Of a stretch of 64,000 nt of DNA, positions 9,848 to 17,556 are shown in pieces. The DNA is taken from positions 1 to 64,000 of the forward strand of contig CAVTWL010000001.1 of assembly GCA_963738375.1 (NCBI GenBank), written 5' to 3'. Made by a program: the position numbers and the translations under genes. The notes beneath the pieces are model-generated. The model had not been told where the DNA came from, did not search any database, and saw only the letters and a program-made list of their open reading frames with translations. This stretch comes from Bog-159 sp963738375. GTDB lineage: Bacteria > Acidobacteriota > Terriglobia > Bryobacterales > Bryobacteraceae. Each line of letters begins with the position of its first letter. Positions within the stretch are counted from its first letter, which is position 1.

Positions 9848-10522
9848 ATGATTGAAATCCTTCCTTCGATATTAGCCGCGGATTTCACCCGTTTGGGCGA
9901 GCAGATCGCCGAGGCTGAACGCGGCGGCGCCACCATGCTGCACTTGGATGTGATGGACGGCCATTTCGTGCCCAACCTCACCATCGGACCGCCCGTCGTA
10001 GCTTCCATTCGCAAAATCACCAAAATGACTTTGGACGTCCATTTGATGGTCTCCGATCCAGACAAATACGCCCCGATTTTCATCGAGGCCGGCGCCGACC
10101 AGGTGATCGTCCATCAGGAAGCCGCCAGACATCTGGATGGAACGTTGCGCGAGATACAAGAGGCGGGGGCCAAAGCGGGCGTGGTTATCAATCCGGCCAC
10201 CCCGGTTGCGGCCATCGAAGAAGTGCTGGGATTCGCCGACTACGTGTTGGTCATGAGTGTGAATCCGGGCTTTGGCGGCCAGAAGTTCATCCCGTATACG
10301 CTCGACAAGGTGCGCCGCTTGCACGCCATCCGTCAGGAGCGCCGCCTGGGCTTTGCAATTGAAATCGACGGCGGCGTGGCCCTGGGCAACATCGCCGAAG
10401 TGGTCCGAGCGGGCTGTGACTGGATAGTCACAGGGTCGTCGGTATTTCACACACCGGACCCCGCCAGGGCGGTCGCCGATTTGAAGCAGGCCGCGCTGCA
10501 AGCCCATGCCGTACGCTGCTGA
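9848..10522 (+). CDS. rpe: Ribulose-phosphate 3-epimerase
   Basis: 224 aa cytosolic TIM-barrel enzyme interconverting ribulose-5-phosphate and xylulose-5-phosphate in the pentose phosphate pathway. It has the usual family length and motifs: ILPSILAADFTRLGEQ at the N-terminus, DVMDGHFVPN with metal and acid/base residues, VHQEA, SVNPGFGGQKF (phosphate-binding loop) and EIDGGV. The ATG at 9848 is the only start that fits the family N-terminus. It is divergent from pyc; the 59 bp between the two starts must hold both promoters. Confidence 0.96.
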   Translation: MIEILPSILAADFTRLGEQIAEAERGGATMLHLDVMDGHFVPNLTIGPPVVASIRKITKMTLDVHLMVSDPDKYAPIFIEAGADQVIVHQEAARHLDGTLREIQEAGAKAGVVINPATPVAAIEEVLGFADYVLVMSVNPGFGGQKFIPYTLDKVRRLHAIRQERRLGFAIEIDGGVALGNIAEVVRAGCDWIVTGSSVFHTPDPARAVADLKQAALQAHAVRC

Positions 10523-10595
10523 TGGCGTTCCCCCGGGCTGGCGATGCAATTGCTATCCTGGTCTAAAGCGAAAAAGTTTAGGTCGGCAAGAACTA

Positions 10596-11989
10596 ATGAT
10601 GTCTCCACGTTTCTTTCATCCCCTCGTAACGGTCGCCTTAGTGGCTGGCCTGCTGAGCTCCTGCGGCATCCGCCGCCATAAATACGGCGATCCCATCGCC
10701 AAGAAAACCGATCAGCCCGACAAGGTGCTCTTCGACCGGGCCATCAACGACATCGAGCACAGCCGCTACGAAATCGCACGCTTGACCCTGCAAACTCTGA
10801 TCAATACCTACGACAGCAGCGAATTTTTAGCGAAAGCGAAGTTGGCTATTGCCGACAGTTGGTTCCGGGAAGGCGGCTCTCACGGACTGGCGCAGGCGGA
10901 AGCGGAATACAAAGATTTCGAGCTGTTCTACCCGAATATGGAAGAAGCCGCCGAGGCGCAGGAGCGCGTTTGCGATATCCATTACAAACAAATGGACAAA
11001 GCGGACCGCGACCCGCTGCACGCCATCCGGGCCGAAGACGAGTGCCGCCAGTTACTTTTGCAATATCCGAACAGCAAGTTCGCGCCCGAGACGCAACAAA
11101 AGCTGCGCGACATTCAGGAGGTGCTGGCGGCGCACGAATACGCCGCAGCGGCTTTTTACCATCACAAAGGAGCTATGCCGGCGGCGGCCAACCGGCTGAC
11201 GGGGTTGGTGGATCAATACCCGCTGTACAGCCAGGCGGATGAAGCGCTGTGGATGCTGGGCGACTCCTACGACCGAATGGGCGACCGCTTTGAAGACAGG
11301 TCCGCCTCGGCCTATTCGAAGATCGTAAAGGATTATCCGTTGAGCCCGCACGTAGACGCGGCCAAGAAAAAGCTGGAGGCCATGAGACGGCCGGTTCCGC
11401 CAGCGGACCCGGTAGCCTTTGCCCGCATGAAGTATGAGCTGCAAAACCGTACGTCAATGAGCAAGGTCGGCAAGACCATGGACATCTTCAAGCGCAATCC
11501 GGACGTGCACCTGGCGGCCAAGAGCGGATCCCCCACGATGACCGTGATGCACCCTGGAATTCCCGTGAGCGTGCCCAGGCGTCCAGCGCGGCAGCGGCCG
11601 GCGCCACGGGCTCAGGCGTAACCGGAGCGGCCGGGTCGGACGTCGCGATCGGCACGGTTAACGATACCAAGGAACTGGATTCCCGCCCGGACGCGCGGGC
11701 CAATCCGCCCGCAGCGGCGCCGCCGGCCGCCGCTGTTACCGCGGCGCCGGAGTCGACCAAGCCGGGCGATCCTGTCCACAAGCCCGACGAAGCTGCGGTG
11801 GCCAATCCGCAACAGCCATTTGCGACGAACCATCCGATGACCGAGAAGGACCGAAAGAAAGCCATGAAGATGCAGCAGGAAAAGCTGAAGAAACAGCAAA
11901 AAGCTGCGATCAAGGCCGCCAAGAGCGGATCGACTCCCGCTCCTCCCGTCGCGCCCCCCGCGCCTGCCGCCCCGGCGCCGCAGCAGTAG
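10596..11989 (+). CDS. BamD-like outer-membrane assembly lipoprotein, one frameshift near the 3' end
   Basis: Lipoprotein with TPR-like repeats of the YfiO/BamD type, expected to sit on the inner leaflet of the outer membrane with the BAM complex. Starting at ATG 10596, the signal peptide ends in the lipobox LSSC (residues about 18-21). Repeats such as QAEAEYKDFELFYPN and ECRQLLLQYPNSKFAPE follow. The first frame ends early at 11621. A second frame, reached by a -1 shift near 11570, continues without a stop to 11989 with a Pro/Ala-rich linker and a Lys/Gln-rich helix (KKAMKMQQEKLKKQQK), then another Pro/Ala tail. Codon use in this extension is coding-like, so I join the two. The alternative is a 341 aa protein with an unrelated ORF behind it. 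The response regulator starts 2 bases later. Confidence 0.75.
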
Positions 11990-11991
11990 CG

Positions 11992-12561
11992 ATGGCGCGC
12001 ATTTTGCTCGCCGACGACAGCCCTCACGCGCAGCGCATGGGGGAACAGATCCTGCGCGAGGAAGGTTTCGAAGTGGTGACGGTTAGCGATGGGGACTCCG
12101 CCCTGCTCCGCCTGGAAGACGTGGATCCCGACCTCGTGGTGGCGGATGTGGCCATGCCCAACCGCTCCGGATACGAGATCTGCCACTACGTGAAGCTGAA
12201 CCCGCGGCACAAGCACGTACGGGTGATCCTGACGGCCGGCCTTAAAGACCAGTACGACGAAGCGGAAGCCCGGCGCGTCGAATCGGACGGCATGGTGCAA
12301 AAGCCATTCCAGGCTTCCGAGCTGATCGCCGCGGTGAAGCCGCTGGCGGTCATTGCGGCCAAAGAGCGCGGGTCGTCGCCGCCGCGCCCGCCGGGCAAAG
12401 CTACCGCGGGTGGCCGCAAGCTAGCCCCGAAAGCACCGGTAGTGGCGTTGATCGACCCCGAACGCGTGCGGGCAGCGGTGACGGTCGCTCTGGATGCTTC
12501 CCTCTCTGGTATCATTGACGAGATCACCGAGAAGGTGCTCATCGCTTTGAGTACCCGATAG
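11992..12561 (+). CDS. Response regulator with receiver domain and short C-terminal helix
   Basis: 189 aa. The N-terminal CheY-like receiver (about 1-120) is complete: acidic pair in LLADDS, phosphoacceptor Asp in LVVADVAMP, Thr in ILTAG and Lys in VQKPF. A Pro/Lys-rich linker follows, then a helical C-terminal segment (about 150-189) that matches no output domain I know; there is no DNA-binding domain. It starts 2 bases after the BamD-like gene and ends 5 bases before the yajQ family gene, so it is in one operon with both. No histidine kinase is nearby. Confidence 0.88.
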   Translation: MARILLADDSPHAQRMGEQILREEGFEVVTVSDGDSALLRLEDVDPDLVVADVAMPNRSGYEICHYVKLNPRHKHVRVILTAGLKDQYDEAEARRVESDGMVQKPFQASELIAAVKPLAVIAAKERGSSPPRPPGKATAGGRKLAPKAPVVALIDPERVRAAVTVALDASLSGIIDEITEKVLIALSTR

Positions 12562-12566
12562 GACCT

Positions 12567-13067
12567 ATGCCCGAGAATACTTTCGACGTCGTTTCCAAGA
12601 TCGAGTTGCCGGAGGTGTCCAACGCCATCCAGCAAGCCATGAAAGAGATCCTGCAGCGTTACGATTTGAAGGACTCCAAGTCTTCGATCGAGCTGAACGA
12701 AAAGGACCACAAAATTATGCTCGCCAGTGCCGACGAGTACAAGCTGAAAGCCGTCATCGAGGTGCTGGAAGGCAAGCTGGTGAAGCGCCAGGTGCCGCTG
12801 AAAGGTCTCACCTTCGGCACGCTGATCCCCGCCGCCGGCTCCTCTGTGAAGCAGGAGATTACCCTCCAGCAGGGAATCCCCATCGAGAAGGCGCGGGACA
12901 TCGTACGCAAAATCAAAGACAGCAAGCTGAAGGTGCAGGCCGCCATCCAGGGCGACTTGGTCCGCGTCAGCAGCAAAGACCGCGACACCTTGCAGAGCGT
13001 GATTAAGCTCATCCGCGATAGCGACTTCGGCATCGACATTCAGTTCACCAATTACCGCACGGTGTAA
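12567..13067 (+). CDS. YajQ-family nucleotide-binding protein
   Basis: 166 aa, full length for the YajQ (DUF520, UPF0234) family. It starts with the family hallmark NTFDVVSKIELPEV and ends ...DIQFTNYRTV, with two ferredoxin-like halves (KSSIELNEKDHKIMLASADE and KDSKLKVQAAIQGD...). YajQ proteins bind nucleotides, and the Xanthomonas member is an established cyclic-di-GMP effector. Placement directly after a response regulator makes a signalling role plausible, but that is inference. The stop TAA shares one base with the ATG of the next gene. Confidence 0.93.
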   Translation: MPENTFDVVSKIELPEVSNAIQQAMKEILQRYDLKDSKSSIELNEKDHKIMLASADEYKLKAVIEVLEGKLVKRQVPLKGLTFGTLIPAAGSSVKQEITLQQGIPIEKARDIVRKIKDSKLKVQAAIQGDLVRVSSKDRDTLQSVIKLIRDSDFGIDIQFTNYRTV

Positions 13068-13720
13068 TGGCTCGCCTGATCGAATCCCGCCTGATCGACG
13101 GTCCCACGGGCGAATTGGAATGTCTCATCGAAGCGCCGGGAGACGCGGCGCCCAGAGCCCTGGCCGTGGTGTGCCACCCGCACCCGTTGTTTGGCGGCAC
13201 CATGCACAACAAGGTGGTCTACCGGGTGGCGCGCGCGCTGCGCAATTCTGGTTACGCCGTGCTGCGGTTCAATTTTCGCGGGGTGGGACAGAGCGCCGGG
13301 CGGCACACTCTGGGTGTCGGCGAAGTGGACGATGCGCGCATGGCGGTCGATTATCTGCGGGGACGCTATCCCGATCTTCCGTATACCCTGGCCGGATTTT
13401 CGTTCGGATCGCGGGTGATCCTGAATCTTGGCTGTCTCACCCGTGGCGCGCAGCGGCTGATTGCCCTCGGATTTCCAGCCAAGCGCGATCCGGTGGGCAT
13501 CCTGAACCAATGCACGTCGCCGAAGGTCTTCATTCAAAGCACCCATGACGAATACGGGCCGCCGCCTGAAATGGAAGCGCTCTACGCGCAGGTCGCCGAA
13601 CCGAAAAGGCTAATCTGGGTGGAAGCGGAAGACCACTTCTTCGCGGGCGGACTGGATGAGTTGGAACGGGAGGTTAGGGAGTTAGACGGCGGCCCGAGCG
13701 GCCCGCCGCTGAGCTCGTAG
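13067..13720 (+). CDS. Alpha/beta hydrolase (dienelactone hydrolase/YsgA-like small hydrolase)
   Basis: 217 aa cytosolic serine hydrolase. Motifs: CHPHPLFGGTMHNKV after strand 3, FNFRGVGQSAG (oxyanion region), nucleophile elbow GFSFGS, catalytic Asp in HDEYGP and His in DHFFAGG. This short form with HPHP...GGTM is typical of conserved bacterial hydrolases of unknown substrate. It is the last gene of the BamD-like/response regulator/YajQ run. Its last 39 bases overlap the end of a convergent receiver gene. Confidence 0.88.
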   Translation: MARLIESRLIDGPTGELECLIEAPGDAAPRALAVVCHPHPLFGGTMHNKVVYRVARALRNSGYAVLRFNFRGVGQSAGRHTLGVGEVDDARMAVDYLRGRYPDLPYTLAGFSFGSRVILNLGCLTRGAQRLIALGFPAKRDPVGILNQCTSPKVFIQSTHDEYGPPPEMEALYAQVAEPKRLIWVEAEDHFFAGGLDELEREVRELDGGPSGPPLSS

Positions 13721-14092
13721 GCCGATTAAATCAGCGACTTTACCCAGAAGCGCGGAGACGTTTTCGGAATTGATGGAAACCTGCTGCTCGTTGCCTAATG
13801 CGTAGCGGGACGCTTTGGCCTCCCGGTAGGCGGTTACCACGGCGGTCGCCGGTTGGTAGGGCCTGATGCGGGCGTAGGAAAGAACCTGCTCGCCCGCTTC
13901 CGGGGAATCCACTTCGGCTTCACTCAGAACCAGCTCGTATTGGCCTTCATCCAGCTTGCAAATGGCTTCCGCGGCGGATCCGGCGACATCCACGCTGTAG
14001 CCACCGGCTTCCAAAAGGGTTTGGAGAGTAAGACGCGACGACAACTCGTCGTCTACCACCAGCACCCGCGCCAATTCGAGGGTTCTCGGCAT
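13682..14092 (-). CDS. Degenerate receiver-domain protein (Glu at the phosphoacceptor site)
   Basis: 136 aa, single CheY-like receiver domain with no output domain. The acidic pair is kept (VVDDE, residues 14-15) and the switch Thr is kept (VVTAY). The phosphoacceptor position in LVLSEAEV carries Glu (E58) in place of Asp, and the usual Lys-Pro after strand 5 is absent (VSINSENV). Phosphorylation is therefore unlikely. Asp-to-Glu changes can mimic the phosphorylated form, so it may be locked in one state, which is an inference. It lies convergent to the hydrolase and 79 bases downstream of purB on the same strand. Confidence 0.82.
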   Translation of the reverse strand: MPRTLELARVLVVDDELSSRLTLQTLLEAGGYSVDVAGSAAEAICKLDEGQYELVLSEAEVDSPEAGEQVLSYARIRPYQPATAVVTAYREAKASRYALGNEQQVSINSENVSALLGKVADLIGLRAQRRAARAAV

Positions 14093-14171
14093 GTCTGTAA
14101 GCTATACTTTACTCGAAAATCCCGAATATTACACGCAAAAAATAACCCCGTCTTCGTGGCGCGCGCCCCCA

Positions 14172-15476
14172 TCAATTGAAAACGCGGCGGAAAATAGCGT
14201 CGACATTGCGCACGTGGCGGTCCAGTGAGAAGCTCTCGGCGATCTTGTCGCCCAGCACCGCGCGGATCTCCGCATCGGCCTCCACCGCGGCCTGGAAATC
14301 GGATTCCTGCTCCCAGGCTTGCATGGCGTGCGTCTGCACCAGGCGGTAAGCCGTCTCGCGCAGCATTCCCGCCGCCGCCAAATCGAGCAACAACTGACCC
14401 GAGAAAACGAGGCCTTTCGTCATTTCGAGGTTGCGGCGCATCCGCTCGGGATAGACCAGAAGCTGATCCACCAACTTCGTCGTTTTTTCCAGCAGATAAT
14501 CGGCAAGAATGGTGGAATCGGGCAGGATCACGCGCTCCACCGACGAGTGCGAAATATCCCGCTCGTGCCACAGCGCGATGTTCTCAAAAGCGGCCTGCGC
14601 GTTGGAACGCACCACCCGCGCCAGACCGCAGATTTGCTCGCAAGTGACCGGATTGCGCTTGTGCGGCATGGCTGAACTTCCCTTTTGTCCGCGGGAGAAA
14701 TATTCTTCCGCCTCCCGCACCTCGGTACGCTGCAGGTGTCGGACTTCGAGGGCGATTTTCTCGCACAAAGCGGTAGCCAAGGCCAGGGCGGAGATGAGCG
14801 CGGCGTGGCGATCGCGCTGGATCACCTGCGATGCGACTGGCGCCGGAGTAAGATCCAGCCGCGCGCAGATGCGCTCCTCCGCTTCCGGGCCGATATGCGC
14901 AAAGGTTCCGACCGCGCCTGAGATCTTCCCCACCCGCAATCCTTCGGCCGCGGACTGAAGGCGCACGATATCACGCCCCGCTTCTCCATACCAGATGGCG
15001 AGTTTCAAGCCGAAGGTAATGGGCTCCGCATGTACCCCGTGGGTGCGTCCGATTTGCACGCTATCTTTAAATTCGAAAGCCCGCCGCTTCAGCGCCGCCT
15101 GCAGACCTTCCAGTCCGGCGAGGATAATCTTACAGGCCTGCCGGATCTGGAGCGCCTGAGCGGTATCCACCACGTCGTTGGATGTGAGCCCGTAGTGCAG
15201 CCAGCGCGACTCTTCGGCGTGGCCCGCGGCCTTCATGCTTTCGGCCACCGCCGTGGTGAAAGCGATCACATCGTGCTTCACTTCTTTTTCGATTTCGAGA
15301 ATGCGGTCTACATCGAAGCCGGCATGGGCGCGTAAAGCGCGGGCGGCCTCGGTGGGCACTACGCCCATTTCCGCCAGCGCCTCCGATGCGGCCAGCTCTA
15401 CTTCGAGCCATTGGCGGAACTTATTTTCATCGGACCAGATCCGGCCCATTTCCGGGCGCGTGTAGCGGGCGATCAA
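14172..15476 (-). CDS. purB: Adenylosuccinate lyase
   Basis: 434 aa fumarase/aspartase-superfamily enzyme of purine synthesis, acting on SAICAR and adenylosuccinate with release of fumarate. Evidence: N-terminal MIARYTRPEMGRIWSDENK, GLTSNDVVDTAQALQIR, the His motif GRTHGVHAEP, and the family signature SSAMPHKRNP in the mobile catalytic loop. Length is normal for the short bacterial/archaeal-type PurB. Its start overlaps the end of the upstream metallo-hydrolase gene by 4 bases, indicating a coupled operon. Confidence 0.96.
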   Translation of the reverse strand: MIARYTRPEMGRIWSDENKFRQWLEVELAASEALAEMGVVPTEAARALRAHAGFDVDRILEIEKEVKHDVIAFTTAVAESMKAAGHAEESRWLHYGLTSNDVVDTAQALQIRQACKIILAGLEGLQAALKRRAFEFKDSVQIGRTHGVHAEPITFGLKLAIWYGEAGRDIVRLQSAAEGLRVGKISGAVGTFAHIGPEAEERICARLDLTPAPVASQVIQRDRHAALISALALATALCEKIALEVRHLQRTEVREAEEYFSRGQKGSSAMPHKRNPVTCEQICGLARVVRSNAQAAFENIALWHERDISHSSVERVILPDSTILADYLLEKTTKLVDQLLVYPERMRRNLEMTKGLVFSGQLLLDLAAAGMLRETAYRLVQTHAMQAWEQESDFQAAVEADAEIRAVLGDKIAESFSLDRHVRNVDAIFRRVFN

Positions 15477-16228
15477 AAGCGGTATACCTCCGTGGGATGC
15501 GTCTGGCTGGCGATAGCCAGAGCCGGCGCCAGGCCGCGCCGGTCGAGCGCTTGCGTGGCCACCAGCCTCACGATTTCAGGATGATTGTTATGTTCGCTCA
15601 GGTGCCCCAGGATCAGGCTGCGCGGCGTGCCGTCGAAATCGTCCAGCAGGAAATCGCTCATCATGTCGTTGGAAAGGTGGCCGACGCGGCTCATAACGCG
15701 CTGCTTCACCGACCAGGGATAAGGGCCGACTTTCAACATTTCCAGGTCGTGATTGGCTTCGAGCAGCATGATGGTCGAGCGGCGCAAATGAAACTTTACG
15801 GATTCCGTAAGGTAGCCGAGATCCGTGGCGACCGAAATCTTGATGCCCTCGGCGTGGAAACAGAAGCCCACCGGATCGATGGCGTCGTGCGGGATGCCGA
15901 AGCTGTCCACCTCGATATCGCCCACTGTGAAACTGGCGCCTGCCTGGAAACGTTCCAGTGCGGGCGGAACTTCACCCCAATCGACCGCCGGCGCAGTAAG
16001 GCGGCTGATATACACGGGGATCTTCAAACGGCGCGCGACACGCGCGAGCCCGCACACGTGGTCGGAATGCTCATGCGTCACCAATACCGCGTCCAGCGAT
16101 TCCACTTGCTCGCCCACCGATTCCAGGCGCTTAACCAGGCCTTTGAAACTGAGCCCGGCGTCCACCAGGATGCGTGTGCGATCGGTCGACAGCAGCGCGC
16201 AATTGCCGCTACTGCCGCTGGCCAGCAC
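15473..16228 (-). CDS. MBL-fold metallo-hydrolase (YycJ/WalJ-like)
   Basis: 251 aa metallo-beta-lactamase-fold protein of the YycJ exonuclease-like group. Metal motif THEHSDH, plus the downstream H/D ligands in SRVGHLSND and the closing LGHLSEHNNHPE typical of this subgroup. Start choice is uncertain. The GTG used here begins VLASGSSGN, but relatives usually begin 4-5 residues earlier (…KFCVLASGSSGN). A strong AAGGAGG sits at 16249-16255, well placed for a start at 16243, where the codon is ATC. Either ATC is used or a base is wrong there. The end overlaps purB by 4 bases. Confidence 0.88.
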   Translation of the reverse strand: MLASGSSGNCALLSTDRTRILVDAGLSFKGLVKRLESVGEQVESLDAVLVTHEHSDHVCGLARVARRLKIPVYISRLTAPAVDWGEVPPALERFQAGASFTVGDIEVDSFGIPHDAIDPVGFCFHAEGIKISVATDLGYLTESVKFHLRRSTIMLLEANHDLEMLKVGPYPWSVKQRVMSRVGHLSNDMMSDFLLDDFDGTPRSLILGHLSEHNNHPEIVRLVATQALDRRGLAPALAIASQTHPTEVYRF

Positions 16229-16304
16229 GCAAAATTTGACGATACCCGCCTCCTTGAATCCATCAGCATACCAGCATGCCGCCGCAGTTGATACGCTGTA
16301 CAGG

Positions 16305-17333
16305 ATGAAAGTAGCGAGGATCCATCAACACGGCGGGCCGGAGGTCCTGGTTTATGAGGACGCGCCGGAGCCCCAGATCAAAGCCAACGAAATCCTGGTC
16401 AAAGTGCGGGCCTCCGCGCTCAATCACCTCGACCTTTTCGTGCGCGCCGGAATCCCCGGCATGAAGTTCGACATGCCGCACATTCTGGGCAGCGATATCG
16501 CCGGGGAAGTGGTGCAGGTCGGCGAATTGTGCGAACGCGTGAAGCCGGGCTGGCGCGTGCTGCTGTCGCCGGGGCTGAGTTGCCGGCAGTGCGCCCACTG
16601 TCTCGCGGGGCAGGATAATCTTTGCCGGCGCTACACCATGTTCGGCTATCGCGCCGATGGCGGCAACGCGGAATATCTGGCGGCGCCCGAGTATACCGCG
16701 ATCCAAATTCCGGACGAGCTTCCGTTCGAGCAGGCCGCCGCGGTGCCGCTGGTGTTCGTGACGGCGTGGCACATGCTGATGGCGCGGGCGAAATTACAAC
16801 CCGGCGAGGACGTGCTGGTGCTGGCGGCGTCGAGCGGCGTGGGATCGGCGGCGATTCAGATGGCGAAGATGTTTCAATGCCGGGTGATCGCCACCGCGGG
16901 CGGCGAGGCGAAGCGGGCCAAAGCGCGGGAACTCGGCGCGGATTACGTCATTGACCATTACCAGCAGGATATTTCGGCCGAGGTGCGCAAGATTACGGGC
17001 AAGCGCGGGGTGGATGTGGTGATCGAGCACGTGGGCACGGCCACCTGGCAGAAGAGTCTGGAGTCGCTGGCGCCGGCCGGACGTCTGGTGACCTGCGGGG
17101 CCACAACCGGCTTCGACGCCAAGGTGGATCTGCGCTTCCTGTTCAGCAGGCAGCTTTCCCTCCTTGGTTCCTTCATGGGAACGATGGGAGAATTGCATCA
17201 GGTGCTGCAGTTCGTTTTTCGCGGCCTGCTGAAGCCGGTTGTTGATAAGGTGTATCCGCTCTCGGAGATTCGGGCGGCGCATGAGCGGCTGGAGGGCAAA
17301 GAACAGTTCGGCAAGATCGTGGTGGTGCCGTAG
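16305..17333 (+). CDS. Zinc-binding-type alcohol dehydrogenase/quinone oxidoreductase
   Basis: 342 aa medium-chain dehydrogenase/reductase. The N-terminal GroES-like domain has NHLDLFVRAGIPG and HILGSDIAGEV, and a structural-zinc-type Cys cluster CRQCAHCLAGQDNLC (four Cys). The Rossmann domain has ASSGVGSAAIQMAK for NADP(H) binding. I chose ATG 16305 (MKVARIHQHGGPEV) because the open frame upstream overlaps the divergent hydrolase gene and lacks family sequence. The substrate is unknown; the family reduces quinones, enals or aldehydes. Separated from the divergent metallo-hydrolase start by about 76 bp. Confidence 0.92.
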   Translation: MKVARIHQHGGPEVLVYEDAPEPQIKANEILVKVRASALNHLDLFVRAGIPGMKFDMPHILGSDIAGEVVQVGELCERVKPGWRVLLSPGLSCRQCAHCLAGQDNLCRRYTMFGYRADGGNAEYLAAPEYTAIQIPDELPFEQAAAVPLVFVTAWHMLMARAKLQPGEDVLVLAASSGVGSAAIQMAKMFQCRVIATAGGEAKRAKARELGADYVIDHYQQDISAEVRKITGKRGVDVVIEHVGTATWQKSLESLAPAGRLVTCGATTGFDAKVDLRFLFSRQLSLLGSFMGTMGELHQVLQFVFRGLLKPVVDKVYPLSEIRAAHERLEGKEQFGKIVVVP

Positions 17334-17337
17334 GGCA

Positions 17338-17482
17338 CCGGTTCAGCCCGCATCGCGCGGTTCTGAAACCGCCACTCCCCTTCTTCCGCTTCGCTCCTGA
17401 ACTTCGGAACCGTTCTTCTCGTTGGTGCCATAGCCATAAGAGTCGAAAGCCAATGCATTGGCCCTCTCTTGCCGGCATACAT
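17338..17482 (-). pseudogene. Possible remnant of a BrnA/CopG-type antitoxin
   Basis: In the gap before the FkbH gene, the minus strand encodes APTRRTVPKFRSEAEEGEWR and continues FQNRAM. This resembles the N-terminal PKFxSEAEExxWW motif of BrnA/CopG-like antitoxins. Only about 30 residues match. The second Trp is replaced, no ribbon-helix-helix core follows, and no BrnT toxin is adjacent. It may be a decayed antitoxin fragment or chance similarity. The rest of the 17334-17556 gap shows no other gene. Confidence 0.28.
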
Positions 17483-17556
17483 ACGAAACCTCGGCTAGAC
17501 CTGGCGGTCCGCGGCGCGGCGCTCCGCCGTCGCCCCCTATAATGGTGGTGAATCCC

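Noticed and set aside
13067..13720. Assignment of the hydrolase as a specific dienelactone hydrolase
   Set aside because: The catalytic nucleophile is Ser (GFSFGS), while true dienelactone hydrolases use Cys, so only a general hydrolase call is supported.
14225..14958. Plus-strand frames opposite purB
   Set aside because: Shadow frames; the SSAMPHKRNP signature and full-length purB are on the other strand.
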